A stretch of 64,000 bases of DNA from Methylobacterium persicinum (GTDB lineage Bacteria; Pseudomonadota; Alphaproteobacteria; Rhizobiales; Beijerinckiaceae), in contig NZ_BPQX01000014.1 of NCBI RefSeq assembly GCF_022179525.1, forward strand, positions 62,001 through 126,000. Reading direction: 5' to 3'. The notes beneath the pieces are model-generated. The model was not told the origin of the DNA. It saw nothing but the letters and a program-made list of their open reading frames with translations, and searched no databases. Both the position numbers and the translations under genes were made by a program. Numbering within the stretch: position 1 is the stretch's first letter; each line of letters opens with the position of its first letter. Shown piece after piece: positions 1 to 7,064 of this stretch.

Positions 1-105
1 GAGGCCCTCGACGCCCTGTCCGGTCAGGTCTGGATGACCGGCACCGATCCGGAAGCCTTCGCACCGGCCGGCGCGATGATCGAGACCGTCAGGATCGGGC
101 GGTGA
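1..105 (+). CDS. recF: RecF C-terminal fragment (DNA replication/repair protein)
   Basis: The first 34 codons of the window are open from base 1 and end in TGA at 103-105. The peptide contains the WMTGTD stretch followed by a short tail ending in IGR, which resembles the extreme C-terminus of alphaproteobacterial RecF, the SMC-like ATPase that loads RecA at single-strand gaps. Only the tail is present, so ATPase motifs cannot be checked. The call rests on recognising a short conserved segment and could be wrong. Confidence 0.6.
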   Translation, partial: EALDALSGQVWMTGTDPEAFAPAGAMIETVRIGR

Positions 106-184
106 GCAGGCGGCACCCGGCCGCCCTTCCCGGATCGCCCGACCGCACCACATCAGCCGCGTCACTCACGGAACCGACGACCCG

Positions 185-580
185 ATGGCCAAGCCAGTCC
201 ACAGCATGATCCGCGTCCGCGACGAGGCGCGCTCCCGCGATTACTATTCCCGCGCCTTCGGCCTGGAGCCGGCCGACCGTTTCGACTTCCCGGACTTCAC
301 CCTGCTCTACCTGCGCGACCCGTCCTCGCCCTTCGAGCTGGAACTGACGGTGAACAAGGACCGGGAGAAGCCCTACGAGATGGGCGACGGCTACGGTCAC
401 CTCGCCTTCGTCGTCGAGGACCTTCAGGCCGAGCATGCCAAACACAAGGAGGCGGGTTTCACCGTCACCGACGTGAAGACCCTGAAGCACGGCGACACTC
501 CGCTCGCGACCTTCTTCTTCGCCACCGACCCGGACGGCTACAAGATCGAGGTCATCCAGCGTGGCGGCCGCTTCTCGTAA
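185..580 (+). CDS. gloA: Lactoylglutathione lyase (glyoxalase I), VOC family
   Basis: A 131-residue single-domain vicinal-oxygen-chelate protein, about the usual length of bacterial GloA. It would isomerise the methylglyoxal-glutathione hemithioacetal to S-lactoylglutathione in the cytoplasm. The four expected metal ligands are in place: His6 in VHSMIRV, Glu53 in ELELTVN, His72 in YGHLAFVVED and Glu122 in YKIEVIQR. The NKD..KPYEMGDGYGH spacing matches the Ni/Co-activated E. coli type. It lies in the same direction as the recF end and the histidine phosphatase; transcription with either is plausible but not shown. Confidence 0.9.
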   Translation: MAKPVHSMIRVRDEARSRDYYSRAFGLEPADRFDFPDFTLLYLRDPSSPFELELTVNKDREKPYEMGDGYGHLAFVVEDLQAEHAKHKEAGFTVTDVKTLKHGDTPLATFFFATDPDGYKIEVIQRGGRFS

Positions 581-623
581 GCCATTCCCGCACAACCCGT
601 TTCACAGTCCAGCTTCAGGTCCC

Positions 624-1214
624 ATGCGAGACACCACGCGTATCGTCTGCATCCGCCACGGGGAATCGACCTTCAACGCCGCCCACCGGGCCACGGGGGT
701 CGATCCCAACCATCGCGATGCGCGGCTCACCCCCAGGGGCGAGGAGCAGGCCCGGGCGGCCCGGGCACGCCTGCGGGACATCCCGTTCGACCTCGTCGTG
801 GTCTCGCCCCTGACCCGGGCGATCCAGACCGCGGCGCTGGCCTTCGAGGGCCATCCGAGGGAGCCGCGGATCCTCGTCGAGGTCCTGCACCGGGAGTGCC
901 AGGAGAGCAGCTGTGACGTCGGCCGGGCGGCTTCGGAGCTGGCGGCGGAATTCCCGCATCTGGATGTCGGGCACCTGCCGGAGGTGTGGTGGCACGCCGA
1001 GGAGGGCGCCGACCTGACCTTCGGCCTGCCGATCGAGCCCCGCCCCCTGTTCGACCGCCGGGTCGCCGGCTTCCGGGACTGGCTCCGGGCCCGGCCGGAG
1101 CGGACCATTGCCGTGGTGGGCCACGGGACGTTCTTCTACCACCTCACCGGCACGTTCCTGGAGAACTGCGCCACGATCGAGCTCGACCTCGACGCCAAGA
1201 CAGTGGCGGCGTGA
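624..1214 (+). CDS. Histidine phosphatase family protein (phosphoglycerate mutase-like)
   Basis: A 196-residue protein with the branch-1 histidine phosphatase signature: Arg11-His12-Gly13-Glu14 near the N-terminus (IRHGES), then VVVSPLTRAIQTA, and a second catalytic His in VVGHGTFFYHL near the end. The reading frame could be extended upstream into gloA, but MRDTTRIVCIRHGES at 624 is the sensible start because the extra residues are unlike the family. Substrate is unknown: family members act on phosphosugars, phosphopeptides or cofactors. It converges on the SDR gene, with a strong hairpin in between. Confidence 0.75.
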   Translation: MRDTTRIVCIRHGESTFNAAHRATGVDPNHRDARLTPRGEEQARAARARLRDIPFDLVVVSPLTRAIQTAALAFEGHPREPRILVEVLHRECQESSCDVGRAASELAAEFPHLDVGHLPEVWWHAEEGADLTFGLPIEPRPLFDRRVAGFRDWLRARPERTIAVVGHGTFFYHLTGTFLENCATIELDLDAKTVAA

Positions 1215-1224
1215 GCGCAACGCC

Positions 1225-1249
1225 CGCTCCCCCTCTGCGGGGGGGAGCG
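1225..1249. terminator. GC-rich hairpin between convergent genes
   Basis: CGCTCCCCC and GGGGGAGCG flank a 7-base loop, 11 bases after the phosphatase stop codon. There is no clear T-run, so it may stop transcription from either side or may only be a stable repeat element. Confidence 0.4.
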
Positions 1250-1250
1250 C

Positions 1251-1312
1251 AGCGAAGCAATCCAGGGCAGCGGGACGCCTCGGGACGGGGCGCATCCCTA
1301 GATTGCTTCGCT
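1251..1312. repeat. Imperfect inverted repeat (palindromic intergenic element)
   Basis: The 17-base arm at 1251-1267 (AGCGAAGCAATCCAGGG) is matched with one mismatch by the inverted arm at 1296-1312 (CCCTAGATTGCTTCGCT), with 28 bases between. Arms of this type resemble REP-like intergenic palindromes common in GC-rich alphaproteobacteria. It sits between convergent genes. Confidence 0.6.
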
Positions 1313-1358
1313 ACGCCCGCAAGGACGGTGAAGCGGTTCGGGACTTTCCCGACTGCCC

Positions 1359-2114
1359 CTACATCCCTCCGCCGTCGACGGTGATCGTCTCGCCGGTGAT
1401 GTAGGCCGCCGCGGCCAGGAAGAAGATCGCCTCGGCGATGTCCTCGGGCTTCGCCAAGCGGCCGAGCATGGTGCGCTCCACCGTGGCGGCCTTGCGCTCC
1501 GGGGGCCAGGCGGCGGTCCAGGGGGTCTCGACGAGACCCGGTGCGACGGCGTTGACACGGATCTGCGGCGCCAGGGCCAAGGCGAGGCTCCGGGTGAGGT
1601 TGATGAGCCCCGCCTTGCTCGCCGAGTAGGCGATGGACGACCCCCTCCGGCCGAGCCCCGCCACCGAGGCGGTGTTGACGATGGCGCCGCGGCTGTCCCG
1701 CAGGGCGTCGGCCGCCGCGTGGGCGCAGCGGAATGGCCCGACGAGGTTGGTCGAGAGGATCGTCTCCCAGAACGCCTCGGTCATGGCGTCGAGGTTCTCG
1801 AACGCGATGGGGGCGGTGGTGCCCGACGTGCCGGCATTGTTGACGAGCACATCCAGGCCGCCGAGCCGGGCGATGCCCTCCGCGACCATCGCCTCCGCCT
1901 CCCCCGGGCGCGAGACGTCGCCGGAAAGGGGCATGACCGCGAGACCCTCGTCCGCCAGCGCCTGCGCGATGGCGGGCCCGCGGTCGTCGTCGGGGAGGTG
2001 GTTGAGGGCGACCGTCGCGCCGTTACGGGCGAACTGGGTAACGGTGGCGAGCCCGATGCCGGAGGAGGCACCGGTGACGAGCACCCGCTTGCCCGAGAGA
2101 TCTGCGCCGATCAT
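1359..2114 (-). CDS. SDR family NAD(P)-dependent oxidoreductase
   Basis: A 251-residue classical short-chain dehydrogenase. The cofactor motif TGASSGIG is at residues 14-21, NNAG at 92-95, and the catalytic set Ser150, Tyr163, Lys167 (YSASK) is complete. The C-terminus ITGETITVDGGGM is typical of FabG-like members. Its start overlaps the stop of the upstream 3-hydroxyacyl-CoA dehydrogenase by four bases, so the two are translationally coupled. That coupling suggests oxidation of a hydroxy-acid or hydroxyacyl-CoA in a catabolic route, but the substrate cannot be read from sequence. Confidence 0.85.
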   Translation of the reverse strand: MIGADLSGKRVLVTGASSGIGLATVTQFARNGATVALNHLPDDDRGPAIAQALADEGLAVMPLSGDVSRPGEAEAMVAEGIARLGGLDVLVNNAGTSGTTAPIAFENLDAMTEAFWETILSTNLVGPFRCAHAAADALRDSRGAIVNTASVAGLGRRGSSIAYSASKAGLINLTRSLALALAPQIRVNAVAPGLVETPWTAAWPPERKAATVERTMLGRLAKPEDIAEAIFFLAAAAYITGETITVDGGGM

Positions 2115-3058
2115 GTCCCCTCCATCCGGCCGATCCCGGCCATCGCCTTCTTGAGCGCCAGCAGCTTGCGGTCACGCTCGCGGAAAAGGTCGGCCGGGTC
2201 CCGGCCGCCCCAGTCGAAATAGCCCTGTCCCGCCATCACCCCCGTTCGCCCACGGTCGCAGAGGTCGTCCAGGGTCTCGGAACGGGTGCGGGCCTGCGGC
2301 GGTGCGTAGGAGCCGTTGGCCAGGGCCCGCCGGGTCAGGTCGAGCCCGGTGAAGTCGGCCTTGGCGAGGTGGCCGAGGATCGGGATACGCAGGGACAGGC
2401 CGTGGATGATCGCCTCGTCGATCTCCCTGGGCGTGGCGTAGCCTTCATCGAGGAGGTGGAACACCTCGGCGCTGATCGCCTGCTGGATGCGGTTGGCGAT
2501 GTAGCCCGGCACGAAGCGCTTCAGCACGACCGGCTTCTGCCCGAGCCCGCTGACGAGGTCGGCCATCGCTGCGATCACCGCCGGATCGGTTCCGGGGCCG
2601 GGCACGACGTCCACGAGATCGATGATGTAGGGCGGCGTGTACCAGTGCATCACCAGGGCCCGGCTCTGGCGCCGCTCGGGGATCAGCGGGAAGACGTCGA
2701 GGTAGCTCGTGTTGCTGGCGATGATCGCGTCGGGGGCGCAGAGCCGGTCGAGTTCGGCGAAGAGGGCCTGCTTGGCTTGCGGGTTCTCGGTGATCGCCTC
2801 GATCACGAGGCCCGCACCCTCCACCGTGGCGGGCAGTTCCGCCTCGATCTGTACCGCGCCGGCGAGGCGGTGTTCGTCCCAGCCGTCGGGGGCGGCACCG
2901 GCATCCCGCAGCGTGGCCAGCGCCGAGGCCATCAGGCCGTGAACGGCGTCCCGGGTCTCGGCCCGGGTGTCGGTGATCCGCACCCCGTGCCCGGCCAGCG
3001 CCAGCACCAGGGCGATCCCGTGCCCCATCAGCCCGCCGCCGACGATTGCGATCTCCAT
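2111..3058 (-). CDS. 3-hydroxyacyl-CoA dehydrogenase NAD-binding family protein
   Basis: A 315-residue protein with an N-terminal Rossmann motif GGGLMG (residues 7-12) and the family's active-site His at 138 in the segment MHWYTPPYIIDLVDVV. The HWYTPP form, rather than HFFNP, is closer to the lambda-crystallin/L-gulonate dehydrogenase side of the family than to fatty-acid FadB, so a short hydroxy-acid substrate is possible. The ATG at 3058 is preceded by AAAGGA at good spacing; an upstream extension was rejected. First gene of a pair with the SDR. Confidence 0.8.
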   Translation of the reverse strand: MEIAIVGGGLMGHGIALVLALAGHGVRITDTRAETRDAVHGLMASALATLRDAGAAPDGWDEHRLAGAVQIEAELPATVEGAGLVIEAITENPQAKQALFAELDRLCAPDAIIASNTSYLDVFPLIPERRQSRALVMHWYTPPYIIDLVDVVPGPGTDPAVIAAMADLVSGLGQKPVVLKRFVPGYIANRIQQAISAEVFHLLDEGYATPREIDEAIIHGLSLRIPILGHLAKADFTGLDLTRRALANGSYAPPQARTRSETLDDLCDRGRTGVMAGQGYFDWGGRDPADLFRERDRKLLALKKAMAGIGRMEGT

Positions 3059-3103
3059 TCGGAAGTCCTTTCCGTTTCGCTCTTCAGGGGTCGCCACGCA
3101 CCG

Positions 3104-3135
3104 CCGTCATTGCTTCACGTCGCTCGCAATGACGG
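3104..3135. repeat. Short palindromic repeat (CCGTCATTGC element)
   Basis: CCGTCATTGC at 3104-3113 is perfectly inverted at 3126-3135 with a 12-base loop. The ATTGC...GCAATGACGG form is a common dispersed intergenic palindrome in Rhizobiales. It lies between the cyclase-family gene and the dehydrogenase. Confidence 0.65.
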
Positions 3136-3154
3136 GAGGGGCTGCGATCCATCA

Positions 3155-4183
3155 TCAGACGGTGGCGATGGGGGTGGCGGGCGAGCCGACTGCGCCGGGC
3201 AGGCGCAGGGGCGGCGCGGTGAGCAGGAAACGATTGCGGCCCTTCGCCCGGAGCCAGTCGGCAAGGGGGGTCAGGTGCCACAATTCACCGAGGTTCACCC
3301 CGAGCTTGAACAGGCAGTGCTCATGGAGCGGCAGGATGGCGCAGCAATCCCCCCGCGCCGGCCCGGCGGGATAGGTTTCGACGGCGTAGTTGTCCGCGAT
3401 GAGGGCGACGATGCCCGACCGAGTGATCCAGTCGAGGATGCCGGGGTCGCGCCCGTCGAGCCCGGCGCAAAGGTTGTGCACGAGGGTCGGGTCCGGTGTG
3501 CCGTCCATCGCCAGGAGCCGCTCGGCGAAGCCGGTATGCAGGCAGACCATGTCGCCCGCCTCCACCGAAACCCCGTCCGCCTCCATGATCCGGGCTAGCG
3601 TCTCCCAGCCCACGGACGTCCTCGCGTCGCCGAGATGGGCGCGCAGGTCGATCATCACCGCCCTGCCCTGCATCCCGGCCTCGGCGAGGCGCTCGATGCC
3701 GAGACGCTTGGCCCGGGAGGGGCTGTCCGCCTCCGCGGCGCTGCTGGGGCCGACGATGTCCCGGCCACCGCGGAAGCCGTTGTAGAAGGTCGGGCCTTTC
3801 CCGCTTCCGTCGACATCGTAGAGCGAGCCGACATGGGCGAGGGAATCCCATTGCGTCGAATATTGCAGGTGGATCACGGCGAGGTCGTCGCAGATGACGT
3901 CGCTCGCCCCCTCGACCTCCTCGCAGACGAGGAAGTTCGTCACCGGCTTGCCGTTGGCCCGCTTGGTGGGGGTGATCTTCGGCGGGTGGCGACGGGAATT
4001 GAGGACGTTGCCCCCTGGCCTGTCGAGGGGCATGCTCAGGCAGAAGGTCAGGCCCTCGCGCACCTCGGCGACGCCTTGCAGCACCTTCTGCGGCGTCAGC
4101 AGGTTGAGGCGCCCCCGCTCGTCGTCGGGGCCGAAATCGCCCCAGGTCGAGCCCTCCGGCCGCCGCGTCCAGCGCGGGTTCAT
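3155..4183 (-). CDS. Cyclase family protein (metal-dependent hydrolase, kynurenine-formamidase-like fold)
   Basis: About 342 residues. The N-terminus GDFGPDDERGRLNLLTP and the later segments YSTQWDSLAHVG and MVCLHTGFAE are typical of the putative cyclase family (PF04199), whose relatives include bacterial arylformamidase KynB and hydrolases of cyclic or amide substrates. The D-S-L-x-H-V segment carries the expected metal-ligand His. The ATG at 4183 has GGGAGG upstream. It is larger than KynB, so it belongs to the long, functionally uncharacterised branch. It may belong with the HAD and SDR genes downstream, although a repeat separates them. Confidence 0.7.
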   Translation of the reverse strand: MNPRWTRRPEGSTWGDFGPDDERGRLNLLTPQKVLQGVAEVREGLTFCLSMPLDRPGGNVLNSRRHPPKITPTKRANGKPVTNFLVCEEVEGASDVICDDLAVIHLQYSTQWDSLAHVGSLYDVDGSGKGPTFYNGFRGGRDIVGPSSAAEADSPSRAKRLGIERLAEAGMQGRAVMIDLRAHLGDARTSVGWETLARIMEADGVSVEAGDMVCLHTGFAERLLAMDGTPDPTLVHNLCAGLDGRDPGILDWITRSGIVALIADNYAVETYPAGPARGDCCAILPLHEHCLFKLGVNLGELWHLTPLADWLRAKGRNRFLLTAPPLRLPGAVGSPATPIATV

Positions 4184-4342
4184 CGGCTGTCCTCCCTCAC
4201 GCGCCGTCTCACGCGGCGTCGAGTCAGGTTCGCCCGGCCGGATGGTCGCGGCAAGGGGCGGGAACGGGCGAACCGTGACGTTGCGCGGCTGCCCTCTCAC
4301 CGCCTGCGGGGATCGTCGCGATCCTCGTCAGGCGGGAAGAGC

Positions 4343-4376
4343 GGACGGCCGGCGGGGAGCCACCCGCCGGCCGTCC
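4343..4376 (-). terminator. Perfect 14-bp hairpin downstream of the aldo/keto reductase
   Basis: GGACGGCCGGCGGG is perfectly inverted as CCCGCCGGCCGTCC around a 6-base loop, starting two bases beyond the stop codon of the minus-strand reductase gene. No U-tract follows, so pausing or 3'-end protection is as likely as true intrinsic termination. Confidence 0.55.
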
Positions 4377-4378
4377 CC

Positions 4379-5488
4379 TTACTGCATCGTCGGCGCGAGC
4401 TTCTTGACGCTCTGCACGTCGTCACCGAGCCACGCCGCGTTCTTGGCGGTGCCGTCGAAGGTCGCGCTGGTCTTGAAGAGTTCGTACTTGCCTTCCAGGG
4501 CATAGGGCTTCGAGCGGGAGAGGAGCTCGGCCACCTTGGCCTTGTCCATCGGCTGGAAGGTCTTCACGGCCTCGAACGCCTGATCGAGGTCGCGCTGGCT
4601 CTGCATACCTGTGATCACCACCGAGACCGGCAGGTTCAGGGAGAAGTGCAGGTACTCGATCGGCTTGATCGGCGCGTCCGACTTCAGGATCACCCCGTCG
4701 CCGAAGGTCTTCATGGCGAGCGGCGCGATGCCCTCGCGGACGAGGTGCGGCAGCACGAGGTGGCTGAACGAGCGGAAATGCGCGTCCATCACGTTGACCG
4801 GCATCTGGCAGGAATCGAAGTGGAAGCCCCGCTCCTGCGCCACGGCGAGCATCTGCAGGTGGATGCGCGGATCCTTGTGGCCGGTGAAGCCGATGTAGCG
4901 CAGCTTGCCCTGCTTCTTGGCCTCCATGAAGCCTTCCATGGCGCCGCCCTCGGCGAAGACCCGATCCGGATCGTCGAAGCGCAGGATCTCGTGGTGTTGG
5001 ACGAGGTCGATGTGATCGGTGCGCAGGCGCAGGAGCGACTGGTCGATCTGCTTGAGCGCCTCTTCCTTGGTCCGCCCGTCCATCTTGGACATCAGGAAGA
5101 CCTTGTTGCGATAGCCGTCCTGCGACAGGGCCGCGCCCATGCGGAGTTCGGAGCGGCCGTCGTTGTAGTCCCAGCAATTGTCCATGAAGGTGATGCCGCG
5201 GTCGATCCCTTCGTGGATCAGCCGGGTCGCCTCGTCGTCGGTGACGGCGCTCTTGCCGAGGTGGAACCCGCCCATGCCGATGGCCGAGATCTTCTCATCG
5301 GTCTTGCCGAAGGTCCGATAGAGCATCTCGCCCCGGCGCTCGCCGGGATCGGTGATGAGGGGCAGGTCGGCCGGGTCCTGCGGCCGCGTGTTGGGCAGTC
5401 CGGGGTCGCTCACGGCCGCCCCCGCAGGGCTGGCTGCGGCGAGGCCGGCGCCAAGGGCCGCCCCTTTAAGAAAATCACGGCGTTCCAT
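4379..5488 (-). CDS. Tat-exported aldo/keto reductase
   Basis: 369 residues. The first residues MERRDFLKG followed by an Ala/Gly-rich stretch ending near PAGAA form a twin-arginine signal peptide, so the enzyme should be exported folded with its nicotinamide cofactor. The mature part is an AKR barrel: the catalytic tetrad is visible as Asp103, Tyr108, Lys135 and His165/166 (QHHEI). The segment DNCWDYNDGRSE and the absence of downstream Cys clusters match periplasmic AKRs without Fe-S centres. Substrate unknown. Encoded alone with its own hairpin downstream. Confidence 0.8.
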   Translation of the reverse strand: MERRDFLKGAALGAGLAAASPAGAAVSDPGLPNTRPQDPADLPLITDPGERRGEMLYRTFGKTDEKISAIGMGGFHLGKSAVTDDEATRLIHEGIDRGITFMDNCWDYNDGRSELRMGAALSQDGYRNKVFLMSKMDGRTKEEALKQIDQSLLRLRTDHIDLVQHHEILRFDDPDRVFAEGGAMEGFMEAKKQGKLRYIGFTGHKDPRIHLQMLAVAQERGFHFDSCQMPVNVMDAHFRSFSHLVLPHLVREGIAPLAMKTFGDGVILKSDAPIKPIEYLHFSLNLPVSVVITGMQSQRDLDQAFEAVKTFQPMDKAKVAELLSRSKPYALEGKYELFKTSATFDGTAKNAAWLGDDVQSVKKLAPTMQ

Positions 5489-5559
5489 GTCCGTCTCCGT
5501 GGGATGTGCTGATTCATCGGGACGCTCCGGTCTCTGGGAGCATCAACGGCCACCGGCCG

Positions 5560-6246
5560 TCATCGTTCGGCACGGCCGGCGAGGCGCTCGGCCGCGTACA
5601 GGAGGCGCAGGGCCGCGCAGGCCGCCCCGTACCCGTTGTCGATGTTGACGACGGTGATGCCCGGTGCGCAGCTCGCCAGCACCGAGTTCAACGCCGTGTG
5701 GCCGCCGGCCGAAACCCCGTAGCCGACGGAGGTCGGCACGGCGATGATCGGCCCGGCCACGAGGCCGCCGACGACGCTGGGCAGCGCCGCATCCATGCCC
5801 GCCGCCACGATGACGACGGCGTGGGCGCGGATCTCCTCCACGCGCTGCGTCAGCCGCCACAGGCCGGCGACCCCGACATCGGCGACGAGGGTCGCCCCCC
5901 GCCCCTGGTAGTGCAGGGTCCGCAGGGCCTCCCGGGCGACGGGGACGTCCGACGTGCCCGCCGCCACGACGGCCACGGCGGGGGGACCCTCCACCGGGCG
6001 AGCCTCGCCGAAGAAGGCGGTGCGGGAAACGGGGCAGTAATCGAGGGCACGGCGATGGTGGCCCGGCAGGGCGTCGAGTTTCTCGGCATCCAGCCGGGTC
6101 AGCAGGAAACGGGCGCCACGCTCCGCGGCCGCATCGAGGATCGCGTCGATCTGCTGCGCCGACTTGCCGGCACAATAGATGGCTTCCTCCAGCCCGATCC
6201 GTTCGGCCCGGCCGAAGTCGAGGGTGATCTCGTCCTTGGCGCTCAT
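5560..6246 (-). CDS. larB: Nickel pincer cofactor biosynthesis protein LarB
   Basis: 228 residues, with a C-terminal PurE-like (AIR carboxylase) domain. LarB carboxylates and hydrolyses nicotinic acid adenine dinucleotide to start synthesis of the nickel-pincer nucleotide. Diagnostic segments are the VAVVAAGTSDVPVAREA strand-loop, VVIVAAGMDAALPSVVGGL and VPTSVGYG. The start codon ATG at 6246 overlaps the larE stop by four bases, so it is translated with larE and larC as one unit (order C-E-B in transcription). No larA homologue lies in the window, so the cofactor user must be elsewhere. Confidence 0.9.
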   Translation of the reverse strand: MSAKDEITLDFGRAERIGLEEAIYCAGKSAQQIDAILDAAAERGARFLLTRLDAEKLDALPGHHRRALDYCPVSRTAFFGEARPVEGPPAVAVVAAGTSDVPVAREALRTLHYQGRGATLVADVGVAGLWRLTQRVEEIRAHAVVIVAAGMDAALPSVVGGLVAGPIIAVPTSVGYGVSAGGHTALNSVLASCAPGITVVNIDNGYGAACAALRLLYAAERLAGRAER

Positions 6247-7064
6247 GCGGCATCTCCCGTGAGGAAGGCGCTGCCGACCCGGTAGGGCTGGAACCGCACG
6301 CCGTGCGCCGCGAGGTCCGCAGGCGCGGCCGCGGCGATCCGCTTCACGAGATCGTCCCGCTGCGGACCGGCCAGGGCCTCCAGGCTCGTCGGATCGAGCT
6401 CGATCACCACCCCTGCCGCCCGGACCCGGCAGCGCACCGCACGGCGGGCGCTGCCCGGCCCGAGGGCGCCGCCCACCATGACTTCCACCGCGTGGATGAA
6501 GGCCAGCGTCTCGGGTTCGATCCGCAGGCCGGTCTCGACCCGGCTCGACAGGCAGGGCGCCGAGGGCAGTTCCGCCACCTCGCCGAGGCCGAGCTCCCGG
6601 GCCAGCGCCCGCACCGCCGCCTTGTCGAGGCCCGCTTCGACATAGGGGTGGCGTACCCCGTGCTCCCGGGCGGCATCGAGGCCGGGCCGGTACTCGCCGA
6701 GATCGTTCAGGTTGGCGCCGGAGACGATCTGCCGGTCCGTCACCTTACGGATCGTCCCGTAGAGGTTGGTCTTGCAGAAGAAGCAGCGGTTCACCGGGTT
6801 GGCCCGGTAGCGGGCATCGGCGAACTCGCCGGCTTCCACCACCTGCAGCGCCCATCCCTCCCGGGTGGCCTCGGCGCGCACCCGGGACGTCGCCTCACCG
6901 GGCACGGCGGGCGAGGCGGCATGGACCATCTCCGCGCCGCGCCCGAGGATCCGGTGGCTGAGGGCCGCCAGCGTGAGGCTGTCCACGCCGCCGCTGACGG
7001 CGACGGCCAAGGGGCCGATCTCCCGCAGGACGCCTTCGAGTGTGTCGCGGGCGGAGCCGGTCAT
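6243..7064 (-). CDS. larE: ATP-dependent sacrificial/Fe-S sulfur transferase LarE
   Basis: 273 residues. The PP-loop SGGVDS at residues 24-29 adenylates the pyridinium dicarboxylate mononucleotide so that sulfur can be inserted for the nickel-pincer cofactor. Three cysteines stand out: Cys94 and Cys97 (NRCFFCK) and Cys171 (SAPCLSSR). LarE proteins with one Cys sacrifice it, whereas three-Cys forms are reported to bind a 4Fe-4S cluster that may carry the sulfur, so this protein is probably of the cluster type (inference). It overlaps larC upstream and larB downstream by four bases each. Confidence 0.92.
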   Translation of the reverse strand: MTGSARDTLEGVLREIGPLAVAVSGGVDSLTLAALSHRILGRGAEMVHAASPAVPGEATSRVRAEATREGWALQVVEAGEFADARYRANPVNRCFFCKTNLYGTIRKVTDRQIVSGANLNDLGEYRPGLDAAREHGVRHPYVEAGLDKAAVRALARELGLGEVAELPSAPCLSSRVETGLRIEPETLAFIHAVEVMVGGALGPGSARRAVRCRVRAAGVVIELDPTSLEALAGPQRDDLVKRIAAAAPADLAAHGVRFQPYRVGSAFLTGDAA

